Origin: an uncultured Oscillibacter sp.
Lineage (GTDB): Bacteria; Bacillota; Clostridia; Oscillospirales; Oscillospiraceae
Length of the DNA: 17,667 bases
Reading direction: 5' to 3'
Assembly (NCBI GenBank): GCA_910579435.1
Contig: CAJTVF010000050.1
Coordinates: forward strand, 1-17,667
Each line of letters starts with the position of its first letter. Within the stretch, counting starts at the first letter, position 1. Made by a program: the position numbers and the translations under genes. The notes below the pieces were generated by a model. That model saw nothing but the letters and a program-made list of their open reading frames with translations, did no database searches and had not been told where the DNA came from. Positions 7,799 through 14,405 of the stretch are shown in pieces.

Positions 7799-8956
7799 TC
7801 ACGATATGACTTCCAGCGTCCCGTTCTCCCCGAACTTCACGGGGACGATCTCATTCCGGGTCTTTTGGGCAATGTCGTCGATGCGCATTTTGGAGGGATA
7901 GTCGGCAATCAGGCTCACCGCCACGCCCTGGCGCCTGGCCCGGCCGGTGCGGCCGATGCGGTGGACGTAATCCTGATTTTCGTCGGGCACGTCGCAGTTG
8001 AACACAATGTCCACATCGTCCACGTCGATGCCCCGGGCGGCCACGTCGGTGGAGACGAAGACCCGGAGCTTCCCCTCCCGGAATTGGTTCATCACCTGCT
8101 CCCGCCGCCGCTGGGGGACGTCGCCGTGGATACACTCCGCGTCGATGCCCCGCATTTGCAGGAACTTGCAGATGCGCTCCGTGGAGCCCTTGGTGTTGCA
8201 GAAGGCCATGCAGCGGTCGAAGCCCGTCTCCTCCAGGATCTTCGCAATCACGTCCGCCTTCTCGTTCTGGGCCACGTCCATGCGGAACTGCTTGATGTCC
8301 GGCTTGTTCTGCTCGTCCTCCCGGACGGTGATCTCCGCCGCGTCCCGCTGGTAGACCCAGGCAATGTCCATGACCTCCCGGGAGATGGTGGCGGAGAAGA
8401 GCCCCAGGTTTCGCCGCTTGTTCATCTTGTCCAGCAGGCGGGTCACGTCGTGGATGAAGCCCATGTCCAGCATCCGGTCCGCCTCGTCCAGGACCACGGT
8501 CTGGGCGCTGTCCACCCGGACGGTCCGGCGCTTCATGTGGTCGCTGAGCCGCCCGGGGGTGGCCACTACAATCTGGGGGCGCTTTTTCAGCGCGTCGATC
8601 TGCTTGCCGATGGGCTGTCCGCCATAGAGGCACACGCAGCGGACCCCGGGACGGAAGGCGGAGATATCCCGGAGCTCGTCGGTGATCTGGATCGCCAGCT
8701 CCCGGGTGGGGGCCAGGATGACGGCCTGGACGGCGTCGTCCTCCGGGTCGACGTGCTCAATGATGGGGATGCCGTAGGCAAAGGTTTTTCCCGTGCCGGT
8801 GGGGGCCTTGGCAATGACGTCCTGCCAGTCCATCATGGGGGGGATGCAGCCCGCCTGGACGGGGGTGGTCAGCTCCAGCTCCCGCCGCCGGATGGCGCGC
8901 ATGATCTCCGGGGACAGGCCCAGGCTGTCGAACCGGACGCCTTCTGTATATTCCAT
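7799..8956 (-). CDS. DEAD-box ATP-dependent RNA helicase (minimal core)
   Basis: This 385-aa protein is almost only the two RecA-like helicase lobes. Motifs in order are the Q motif (TTPVQAGCIPP, Gln34), motif I APTGTGKT (51-58), Ia PTRELAIQ, Ib TPGRLSDH, II DEAD (VLDEADRMLDMGF), III SAT, V STDVAARGIDV and VI HRIGRTGR. The long basic C-terminal tails of CshA or DeaD are absent. It likely unwinds short RNA duplexes in ribosome assembly or mRNA decay, perhaps with the nearby RNase J. The start is the ATG at 8956 with AGAGGAAA upstream. The 5' untranslated region is about 55 nt, AT-rich. Confidence 0.95.
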   Translation of the reverse strand: MEYTEGVRFDSLGLSPEIMRAIRRRELELTTPVQAGCIPPMMDWQDVIAKAPTGTGKTFAYGIPIIEHVDPEDDAVQAVILAPTRELAIQITDELRDISAFRPGVRCVCLYGGQPIGKQIDALKKRPQIVVATPGRLSDHMKRRTVRVDSAQTVVLDEADRMLDMGFIHDVTRLLDKMNKRRNLGLFSATISREVMDIAWVYQRDAAEITVREDEQNKPDIKQFRMDVAQNEKADVIAKILEETGFDRCMAFCNTKGSTERICKFLQMRGIDAECIHGDVPQRRREQVMNQFREGKLRVFVSTDVAARGIDVDDVDIVFNCDVPDENQDYVHRIGRTGRARRQGVAVSLIADYPSKMRIDDIAQKTRNEIVPVKFGENGTLEVIS

Positions 8957-9017
8957 AAAAATTTCCTCTTTTCATGTAGTGGGGCATATGATAAAATAAG
9001 CACAAATTCTCAAGGAT

Positions 9018-9046
9018 ATTATACAGAAAAATAAGCCGCTTGTAAA
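9018..9046 (-). promoter_or_regulatory. Promoter of the DEAD-box helicase gene
   Basis: On the minus strand, TTTACA (9041-9046) and a consensus TATAAT (9018-9023) are separated by 17 nt. A small CCGCTT/AAGCGG dyad covers the -35 region. Confidence 0.85.
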
Positions 9047-9079
9047 GCGGTCCGGCCTTACAAGTCCGATGAATTTAGA

Positions 9080-9108
9080 GGATTTTAAACTTTAATCAAT
9101 TAAAATCC
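9080..9108. repeat. 9-bp inverted repeat between helicase and XRE gene
   Basis: GGATTTTAA (9080-9088) and TTAAAATCC (9100-9108) form a perfect dyad with an 11-nt spacer in AT-rich intergenic DNA. It could be an operator for one of the neighbouring XRE regulators. A second, 6-bp dyad GTGTTG/CAACAC lies at 9162-9179, closer to the XRE gene. Confidence 0.4.
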
Positions 9109-9250
9109 ATGGAAACCAACAAATTATACGAGGAAACCCGAAGAAATTATAGTAAAATTGTGTGTTGTAAACCCAACACGCCCCATTTTTTATGATAAAT
9201 TAAAAGCGGAAGACAAGCTGGGCAAAAGTCAATAGGGGGGGGTGTCGAAC

Positions 9251-9466
9251 GTGGATGAGATGGAGTATGTACGTATTCTTCGTGATTTGCGCGAAGACGC
9301 CGACAAAACACAGTCACAGATCGCCGAGGTCCTGGGAACCTCCCAGACCATGTACGCACGCTATGAGCGGGGCGCCAACGAGCTGCCCATCCACCATCTG
9401 ATCACATTGAGTAAGTATTACGGCGTCAGCACGGACTATTTGCTGGGGCTCAACAAGGAACGATGA
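9251..9466 (+). CDS. Small XRE-family transcriptional regulator
   Basis: This single-domain helix-turn-helix protein contains LREDADKTQSQIAEVLGTSQ and MYARYERGANELPIHHLITLSKYYGVSTDYLLGLNKER, the same architecture and tail as the regulator at 1883-2113. I prefer the GTG at 9251 (71 aa) because the G-rich ribosome site (9232-9241) lies nine bases upstream. A GTG at 9242 would sit on top of that site, and the ATG at 9260 is also possible. No good sigma-A promoter was found upstream; TTGTAA (9165) and TATGAT (9191) are 20 nt apart. A strong terminator follows directly. Confidence 0.88.
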   Translation: MDEMEYVRILRDLREDADKTQSQIAEVLGTSQTMYARYERGANELPIHHLITLSKYYGVSTDYLLGLNKER

Positions 9467-9467
9467 A

Positions 9468-9501
9468 GCGCGGACAGGAGGGTTCCTGTCCGCGCTTTTT
9501 T
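9468..9501 (+). terminator. Intrinsic terminator between two XRE genes
   Basis: A perfect 12-bp stem, GCGCGGACAGGA (9468-9479) and TCCTGTCCGCGC (9484-9495), has a 4-nt loop and six T at 9496-9501. The T-run overlaps the stop codon of the convergent XRE gene. Confidence 0.92.
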
Positions 9502-9742
9502 AATGAATTTCCTGGTCCAATGCGCGGAACGCCTCGGTGTCGAAAAAATCCGTGATGCTCAGGTTCAGGCCGTCCGTCAGCTTTTTCAGCGTAATGATGC
9601 CCAAGTTATGCGTCTTGCCGTTCAAAAAATTATTGACTGTGGACTGCGGAACCGCCGACAGCTCGCACATGCGGTTAACCGTTATGTCCCTCTCCCGGCA
9701 CAGCGAAATAAGCCGGGCCCGTACCATCTCCGCAATCCCCAT
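9500..9742 (-). CDS. Small XRE-family transcriptional regulator, divergent from a 50-aa gene
   Basis: This 80-aa protein is one XRE-type helix-turn-helix domain: RLISLCRERDITVNRMCELSAVPQSTVNNFLNGKTHNLGIITLKKLTDGLNLSITDFF. It differs from the other two regulators in lacking the STDYLLG tail. The start chosen is the ATG at 9742 (MGIAEMVRARL) behind AAAGGGGAAC. An in-frame ATG at 9778 has a poor ribosome site. The gene is divergent from the 50-aa gene, whose promoter region carries three related boxes that this protein could bind. Confidence 0.88.
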   Translation of the reverse strand: MGIAEMVRARLISLCRERDITVNRMCELSAVPQSTVNNFLNGKTHNLGIITLKKLTDGLNLSITDFFDTEAFRALDQEIH

Positions 9743-9795
9743 CTCTGTTCCCCTTTCCGTTTTCTTCCACACTACCATTCCAGCGCGAAAAAATT

Positions 9796-9850
9796 GTGGG
9801 AATACGGTTGACTTTTTGCCCGAATACGGTTATGATGTGGGAAAACGGGT
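9796..9850 (+). promoter_or_regulatory. Promoter of the 50-aa gene with three operator-like repeats
   Basis: TTGACT (9808-9813) and TATGAT (9831-9836) are separated by 17 nt. GAATACGGTT occurs exactly at 9800-9809 and 9822-9831, 22 bp apart. GTGGGAATACGGTT (9796-9809) recurs as GTGGGAAAACGGGT (9837-9850) with 12 of 14 bases matching. The boxes bracket the -35 and -10 on one face of the helix, as expected of a repressor site array. Confidence 0.8.
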
Positions 9851-9866
9851 AAAGGGAGGACATGTG

Positions 9867-10019
9867 ATGCAGTACAAAATCCAATTGACGAACGAAACGG
9901 CGGTTTTTTATGAAAAGATCGCCTGCCAAACGGGGCGGGATGCAGAGCAGGTATTGTCTGATGCACTTTTCAAGCTGGCGGGTGAGTTGGCCCTGGAAGC
10001 GCTTCACAAGAAAAGGTAA
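9867..10019 (+). CDS. 50-aa protein of unknown function
   Basis: The predicted product starts MQYKIQLTNETAVFYEKIAC, continues QTGRDAEQVLSDALFKLAGE and ends LALEALHKKR. The start is the ATG at 9867 (the GTG at 9864 is an alternative), with AAAGGGAGGA at 9851-9860, a strong promoter upstream and a strong terminator directly after, so it is very likely expressed. A short strand-like beginning followed by two helices is reminiscent of ribbon-helix-helix antitoxin-like or small regulatory proteins, but I do not recognise the family. It is divergent from an XRE regulator, giving a second repressor/small-protein pair in this window. Confidence 0.8.
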   Translation: MQYKIQLTNETAVFYEKIACQTGRDAEQVLSDALFKLAGELALEALHKKR

Positions 10020-10020
10020 A

Positions 10021-10056
10021 AAAGAAGTCCTGCCGCTTTTGCGGCAGGACTTCTTT
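10021..10056. terminator. Bidirectional intrinsic terminator between the 50-aa gene and rnj
   Basis: A perfect 16-bp stem, AAAGAAGTCCTGCCGC (10021-10036) and its complement (10041-10056), has a TTTT loop. A and T tracts flank it, so both converging transcripts end in U-rich sequence. Confidence 0.92.
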
Positions 10057-10078
10057 GGGTTCACTCCCCTTTAACCTC

Positions 10079-11737
10079 TCACAGCCTCGTCACAACGGGG
10101 ATGACCATAGGACTGCGCTTCGTTGTCTTGAAGAGGTAGCTGCTGACGGCGGACTTCACCACGCCCCGGAGCTCCCCGTCGTCCCGCCCGCGCTTGCGGG
10201 TGACGGACTCCGCCGCGTCCATGGCGATGCCCTGGAGCTCCTTCATCAGGTCCCCGGACTCCTTCACGTAGATAAAGCCCCGGGTGATGATCTCCGGCGG
10301 GCTCAGCAGGCCGCCGTCATGGCTGGAGGTGGGCAGGACCACCACGACCATGCCGTCCTCGGCCAGGCGCTTGCGGTCCCGCATGACCACGGCCCCCACG
10401 TCGCCCACGCCGGAGCCGTCCACGTAGACCTCCCCGGCGGGGACCGATCCGCCCAGCTTCAAGGTCTTGGCGGTCAGCTCGATGACCGTGCCGTTTTCCG
10501 CGATGGCGATGTGATTCCGCTCCATGCCCATCTGCTGGGCCACTTGGCTGTGGATTTGCAGCATCCGCTGCTCCCCGTGGAGGGGGATGAAGAACCGGGG
10601 CCGGGTCAGGGCGTGGATGATCTTCAGCTCCTCCTGGCAGGCGTGGCCGGAGACGTGGAGCATGTCGGCCTTGTTGTAGACCACGTGAACGCCCTTGCGA
10701 AACAGCTCGTTGATGACCCGGCTCACCGTCACCTCGTTGCCGGGGATGGCGGAGGCGGAGATAATCACCTTGTCCCCGGGGCCCACCTCCACCTGCTTGT
10801 GAGTGGAGAAGGCCATGCGGTACAGAGCGCTCATTTCCTCGCCCTGGGAGCCGGTGGTGACGATGACCTGCTTGTTTTTCGGCAGGCTCTTGATCTTGTT
10901 GATGTCCACCAGGGTGTTCTTGGGCACCTTCATATAGCCCAGCTCCGTGGACACCCGCATAATGTTCTCCATGGACCGGCCTGTGACGGCTACCTTGCGC
11001 CCGTGGGCGGCGGCGGCGTCCAGTACCTGCTGGATGCGGTGGACGTTGGAGGCGAAGGTGGTGACGATAATCCGCTCCTCGCAGCCCTGGAACTGACGCA
11101 TGAAGGTCTGGCCCACCGCCCGCTCGCTGAGGGTGTAGCCGGGGCGCTCCACGTTGGTGGAGTCGGCGCAGAGGGCCAGCACGCCCCCCTTGCCCAGCTC
11201 GCCCAGCCGGGCCAGGTCGATGACCTCCCCGTCGATGGGGGTGGAGTCGATCTTAAAGTCTCCGGTATGGACCACCGTGCCCATATGGGTGTGGATGGCG
11301 AAGGCCACGGAGTCGGCGATGGAATGGTTCACATGGATGAACTCCACGGTGAACTTCCCCGCCCGGACGGACTTGCCGGGCTCCACGGTGATGAGCTTGG
11401 TGCTCCTGGACAGTCCGTGCTCCTCCAGCTTCAGCTGGATGAGGCCCGCAGTAAAGCGGGTGCAGTAGATGGGCAGGTTCACCTGCTTGAGGACGTAAGG
11501 GATGGCCCCCACGTGGTCCTCGTGGCCGTGGGTGATGAACAGTCCCCGGATGCGGGCCCGGTTTTTGATCAGGTAGGTCACATCGGGGATGATACAGTCG
11601 ATGCCGTACATGTCGTCCCCGGGGAAGGCCATGCCGCAGTCCACCACGATGATTTCCCCGCCGTACTCATAGGCGGTCATGTTTTTGCCGATCTCGTTCA
11701 GGCCGCCCAGGGGGATAATTTTCAGTTTTTCTGCCAT
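10079..11737 (-). CDS. rnj: Ribonuclease J
   Basis: RNase J is a metallo-beta-lactamase/beta-CASP nuclease with endonuclease and 5'-3' exonuclease activity, central to mRNA decay and rRNA maturation in Firmicutes. The 552-aa length is typical. The metal motif FITHGHEDHVGAIP (HxHxDH at 70-75) is intact. Further hallmarks are VVHTGDFK, LCADSTNVERPG, the beta-CASP segment TTFASNVHRIQQV, VTTGSQGE and the C-terminal PLHGEQRMLQIH. The start is the ATG at 11737 behind AAGGAGT. Only one RNase J is visible here, so J1 versus J2 is not assigned. The leader is long and contains a repeat copy and a possible attenuator. Confidence 0.97.
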   Translation of the reverse strand: MAEKLKIIPLGGLNEIGKNMTAYEYGGEIIVVDCGMAFPGDDMYGIDCIIPDVTYLIKNRARIRGLFITHGHEDHVGAIPYVLKQVNLPIYCTRFTAGLIQLKLEEHGLSRSTKLITVEPGKSVRAGKFTVEFIHVNHSIADSVAFAIHTHMGTVVHTGDFKIDSTPIDGEVIDLARLGELGKGGVLALCADSTNVERPGYTLSERAVGQTFMRQFQGCEERIIVTTFASNVHRIQQVLDAAAAHGRKVAVTGRSMENIMRVSTELGYMKVPKNTLVDINKIKSLPKNKQVIVTTGSQGEEMSALYRMAFSTHKQVEVGPGDKVIISASAIPGNEVTVSRVINELFRKGVHVVYNKADMLHVSGHACQEELKIIHALTRPRFFIPLHGEQRMLQIHSQVAQQMGMERNHIAIAENGTVIELTAKTLKLGGSVPAGEVYVDGSGVGDVGAVVMRDRKRLAEDGMVVVVLPTSSHDGGLLSPPEIITRGFIYVKESGDLMKELQGIAMDAAESVTRKRGRDDGELRGVVKSAVSSYLFKTTKRSPMVIPVVTRL

Positions 11738-11898
11738 AGATAAAATAAACTCCTTATCAATCTAAAAAGATGTACCTGCGGTTTAATATCCGGCATCTGG
11801 GCATAGCAAAGAAGAGACGCCCGCTGTCCGCCCGGCCCCGTTACGCCGGCGGGGGTTTGGATGCGTCCTGTCGTGTCCGGATATGAAAGCCGCTTTTT

Positions 11899-12058
11899 AA
11901 CCTGTATTCACAACCACTGAATGCCGTCCGGGCGGTCTGTTTCTCAACATACCGCGTCGGTTTCCCTTGCAACCCGTTCGGATTGCGGCGGAAACTCTCC
12001 TTGCCTGACGGGAAAATCCCTCGTCCTTCCGGCATCCCCCGGTTAGGAAGACCGGTTT
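11899..12058. repeat. MITE-like repeat family 1, copy A (decayed)
   Basis: About 160 bp, beginning AACCTGTATTCACAACC and clearly alignable over its whole length, in the same orientation, with copy B at 13390-13550. Shared internal landmarks include CATACCGCGTCG, a central hairpin and TCCGGCATCCC near the right end. The right terminal repeat has drifted (CCGGTTAGGAAGACCGGTT). TTA lies at both edges (11897-11899 and 12059-12061), compatible with a 3-bp target duplication. The central hairpin GCAACCCG/CGGATTGC (11969-11986) keeps 7 of 8 pairs. It has no coding capacity. Confidence 0.75.
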
Positions 12059-12119
12059 TTATTATTTGACCAGCCGGGAAGCGCGTCCCGCTCTGGAAAA
12101 ATACCATGCTCAACGCCGG

Positions 12120-12151
12120 AAAAAGCGCCCCGGCGGAACCGCTCCGGGCGC
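12120..12151 (-). terminator. Possible leader terminator (attenuator) upstream of rnj
   Basis: Reading leftward, an imperfect GC-rich stem (12151-12139 with 12136-12125; six contiguous pairs at the base) is followed by five U (12124-12120). It begins about 30 nt downstream of the start predicted from the promoter at 12186-12194. An upstream segment CCGGCGG (plus-strand 12163-12169) could pair with the terminator's 3' arm (12130-12136) instead. Confidence 0.4.
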
Positions 12152-12185
12152 CCCGTTCAGGGCCGCCGGAACGTCAACTCGGTAT

Positions 12186-12194
12186 AGTATAGCA
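12186..12194 (-). promoter_or_regulatory. Candidate leftward promoter of the rnj leader
   Basis: On the minus strand the sequence reads TG-C-TATACT, an extended -10. The -35 region is weak, as is common with extended -10 promoters. It lies about 450 bp from the rnj start; a nearer promoter could exist, but I found only weak candidates. Confidence 0.5.
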
Positions 12195-12355
12195 CAGAAA
12201 ATTCCGTTTGTATACAAAAACTTTTCAACATTTCTGAAATTCCTGTTGTGAAATTGGCGGAGCCAAAGCCGGGGGCGGGCGGCCCGGCAGGGCAGGCGCG
12301 GAAATATGGATCGAATCCCGGAGGCCCTAAAACGCTCCCCGCAGAAAATTCCCCC

Positions 12356-12384
12356 TTTTCAGGCCGTCTTTTCTGTGCTATACT
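12356..12384 (+). promoter_or_regulatory. Promoter of the 294-aa membrane protein gene
   Basis: TTTTCA (12356-12361) and TATACT (12379-12384), 17 nt apart, with an upstream TG giving an extended -10. The 17 bases around this -10 (12369-12385) are identical to the opposite-facing promoter at 12185-12201. Confidence 0.7.
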
Positions 12385-12443
12385 AAGGGGCATTGAATTC
12401 CACGAGCTTTCCTGTAAATCGGCTCCTGAAAGGACAGTCTGCT

Positions 12444-13328
12444 ATGGATAAACGCTACGCCCTTCCCCTGACGGCGGCGCTGGGCGGGGCCGCCGCCTGC
12501 GTGCTGCGGCTGCTGCAAAACCACACCGGCTATGAGGCGGACACCGGCCTCCCCATCCCCGGCAACTTCGCGGCCCTGGCCCTGGCGGTCCTGCTGGCCG
12601 GCCTCGCCGCCGCCCTGGCCCTGACGGCCCGGCTCCTCCCGTCGGAGGAGGCCCCCGGCCCCGTCCTGCCCAGGGACTTCTCCACAGAAAATACGGGACT
12701 GCTGGCCATCCCCATGTGCGGCGTGTTCCTCCTGGCCCTCAGCGGCCTCAGCGACCTGGCGGAGAGCCTGCGGATGCTGCCGGAGGGGCTGGTATCCTCC
12801 CGGCACGCCATTTACGGCATCCTCCGGGCCGGAGGACTGGGCTTCTCCCCCCAGGGACAAATCCTGCTGGGTGCGCTGACCCTGGCCGCCGCCGTGTCGC
12901 TGTTCCCGGTGCTGGCGGGCTGCCGCCGCCGGGAGGGCGTGCCCAGGCACAAGGCCCCCGCCGCCATCACCCTGCTGCCCGTGGCGGCGCTGGTGGTGCG
13001 GCTGGTGCTGACCTACCGCATCGACTCCGTGAACCCTTCCCTGACCATGTACTATCCGGAGCTGCTGGCCCTGGTGTTCCTGACCCTGGGGTTCTACCGC
13101 CTGAGCTCCTTTGCCTTCCAGGCGGGCCAGACCCGGCGCTTCGGGTTCTATGCCGCCGGCTCCCTGGTCCTCTGCGCCGCCTCCCTGGCGGACGGCAGCG
13201 CGTATCTCTCCTCCCTTCTCCTTTACGCCGGAGGGGCGCTGACGCTGATGGGCTTTCTCCTCCTGCGCGCTGCCAACGGCCTGGAGGCCGAGCAGGACGA
13301 CGGGACCATCACCGGCCCGGTGGAGTGA
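12444..13328 (+). CDS. Multi-pass integral membrane protein of unknown function
   Basis: This 294-aa protein has about eight hydrophobic segments, beginning with YALPLTAALGGAAACVLRLL (5-24) and NFAALALAVLLAGLAAALAL (41-60), and ending with a helix near LLLYAGGALTLMGFLLLRAA before a short acidic tail. I do not recognise a family, and no charged catalytic motif stands out. The start is the ATG at 12444, with AAAGGA nine bases upstream and an extended -10 promoter before it. A strong terminator follows 24 bp after the stop, so the gene is monocistronic. GC content is very high, in line with its alanine- and leucine-rich make-up. Confidence 0.85.
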   Translation: MDKRYALPLTAALGGAAACVLRLLQNHTGYEADTGLPIPGNFAALALAVLLAGLAAALALTARLLPSEEAPGPVLPRDFSTENTGLLAIPMCGVFLLALSGLSDLAESLRMLPEGLVSSRHAIYGILRAGGLGFSPQGQILLGALTLAAAVSLFPVLAGCRRREGVPRHKAPAAITLLPVAALVVRLVLTYRIDSVNPSLTMYYPELLALVFLTLGFYRLSSFAFQAGQTRRFGFYAAGSLVLCAASLADGSAYLSSLLLYAGGALTLMGFLLLRAANGLEAEQDDGTITGPVE

Positions 13329-13352
13329 CGCGGTTTCCCTTTAGCACCAACA

Positions 13353-13386
13353 AAGCCCCGGCGCGTGAAACGCGCCGGGGCTTCTC
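13353..13386 (+). terminator. Intrinsic terminator after the membrane protein gene
   Basis: A 14-bp perfect stem, AAGCCCCGGCGCGT (13353-13366) and ACGCGCCGGGGCTT (13370-13383), has a 3-nt loop and is followed by CTCTT. It may also stop leftward transcripts from mscS after they cross repeat copy B. Confidence 0.88.
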
Positions 13387-13389
13387 TTA

Positions 13390-13550
13390 GAACCTGCATT
13401 CACAACCGTTGAACACCGTCTGGCCGGTCTTTTTCCCGGCATACCGCGTCGATTTACCTTGCCATACGTCCGTATGGCTGCGGAAAGTCTCCTTGTCTGC
13501 CGGGAAAAATCCTCCTCCATCCGGCATCCCACGGTTATGAATACAGGTTC
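13390..13550. repeat. MITE-like repeat family 1, copy B (well preserved)
   Basis: This 161-bp element has terminal inverted repeats GAACCTGCATTCACAACCGT (left) and, as reverse complement of the right end, GAACCTGTATTCATAACCGT, matching at 18 of 20 positions. TTA directly flanks both ends (13387-13389 and 13551-13553), as a target duplication would. Inside are a 12-bp arm pair TTTTTCCCGGCA/TGCCGGGAAAAA (13430-13441 and 13498-13509) and a perfect central hairpin GCCATACG/CGTATGGC (13461-13478). The whole element can therefore fold as one long hairpin. It has no coding capacity. The right-hand TTA is also the stop codon of the mscS gene. Confidence 0.85.
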
Positions 13551-14366
13551 TTATTTTGAATCCTCCACAATATGCACATCCAGCTTGTTGTACGGAATCT
13601 CCACCCCCGCTTTGGCAAACTCCGCCCGCAGGTTCTCCGCCAGGGCAAACTGGGCGCCCCAGAAGTCCTCCGCCGCAGCCCAGCAGTAGACGGTGAAGTC
13701 AATCCCACTCTCCCCGAAGGCCGTCAGGTACACCGCCGGGGCCGGGTCGGGCAGGATATGCTCTGTGGCCTCCACGGCCCGGTGGCAGGCGGCCTTTACC
13801 GTTTCTGTCGGCGCGCCGTAGGAGGCGCTCATCTTCCAGACAATCCGCCGCCGGCCCAGCACCGTGTAATTCGTCACCTTGGAGGCCGCAAGCTCTTTGT
13901 TGGGCAGCAGGGCCGTCAGGCCGTCGGGGGTGATGAGCTTCGTGTGATTCAGGCTGATCTCCTCCACCGTGCCGGACACGCCGCCGGACTCAATGAAGTC
14001 CCCGATGGCGAAGGGATGGGAGGACAGGATCACCAGCCCTCCGGCCACGTTGCCCAGAACGTCCTCCGCCGCCAGGGTGACCCCCAGGGACCCCACCGAG
14101 AGAAGGGCCACCAGGGAGGACATGTTGACCCCCAGGCTTCCGGCGGTGAAGACCACCGTCAGGGTATACAGCAGCAGCTTGAGCAGGGTCAGGATATAGC
14201 GCCGGATGCGCTCCTCCAGCTTCGTCCGGCTCAGGAGGCGGCGGACCAGCTTCAGCAGCAGACGCACCGCCACCAGGCAGACCAGCAGCGTCAGGGCGGC
14301 GGTCAGGATGTTCTCCAGGGCCAGCTTCCCGGCAAACCGCTCCAGGGCCCCGTTCAGGTCGAACAC
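13551..14366 (-). CDS. mscS: MscS-family mechanosensitive channel
   Basis: Small-conductance mechanosensitive channels open under membrane tension to release solutes on hypo-osmotic shock. The 271-aa protein has the standard layout: N-terminal helices (ENILTAALTLLVCLVAVRLLL and ILTLLKLLLYTLTVVFTAG), then pore helix TM3 with its Gly/Ala-rich face (LLSVGSLGVTLAAEDVLGNVAGGLVIL). The cytoplasmic beta domain follows (FAIGDFIESGGVSGTVEEISLNHTKLITPDGLTALLPNKEL) and then the C-terminal alpha/beta domain. The start is a GTG at 14366 with GGAGGG seven bases upstream. It lies 39 bp after serA on the same strand and may be co-transcribed. Its TAA stop coincides with the target-site triplet of repeat copy B. 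Confidence 0.95.
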   Translation of the reverse strand: MFDLNGALERFAGKLALENILTAALTLLVCLVAVRLLLKLVRRLLSRTKLEERIRRYILTLLKLLLYTLTVVFTAGSLGVNMSSLVALLSVGSLGVTLAAEDVLGNVAGGLVILSSHPFAIGDFIESGGVSGTVEEISLNHTKLITPDGLTALLPNKELAASKVTNYTVLGRRRIVWKMSASYGAPTETVKAACHRAVEATEHILPDPAPAVYLTAFGESGIDFTVYCWAAAEDFWGAQFALAENLRAEFAKAGVEIPYNKLDVHIVEDSK

Positions 14367-14405
14367 AGGCGTCCCTCCTTATTTAATATTGTTCGGAAAG
14401 CGATT

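Larger units (their letters stand above)
11738..12443. other. 706-bp gene-free region between rnj and the membrane protein gene
   Basis: I see no credible gene in these 706 bp. They hold the rnj ribosome site, a degenerate copy of repeat family 1 (11899-12058), a GC-rich hairpin with a U-run reading toward rnj (12120-12151), and a leftward extended -10 promoter (12186-12194). A 17-base motif present in opposite orientation occurs at 12185-12201 and 12369-12385, followed by the rightward promoter of the membrane protein gene. Short frames in the region lack ribosome sites and family resemblance. Confidence 0.65.

Noticed and set aside
9162..9196. TTGTAA...TATGAT as promoter of the XRE gene at 9251
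   Set aside because: The spacer is 20 nt, too long for ordinary sigma-A use. The 6-bp dyad there is too short to argue for MerR-type control.
10055..11743. 562-codon plus-strand open frame opposite rnj
   Set aside because: It exactly shadows RNase J and has the repetitive His/Asp/Gly/Val composition typical of antisense frames here.
12308..12320. tRNA-like T-loop (GGATCGAATCC)
   Set aside because: The flanking bases do not form a T stem and no D arm, anticodon arm or acceptor stem could be found.
11899..13550. The two family 1 repeats as a CRISPR or tandem array
   Set aside because: There are only two copies about 1.5 kb apart with a gene between them and terminal inverted repeats, so a dispersed repeat fits better.
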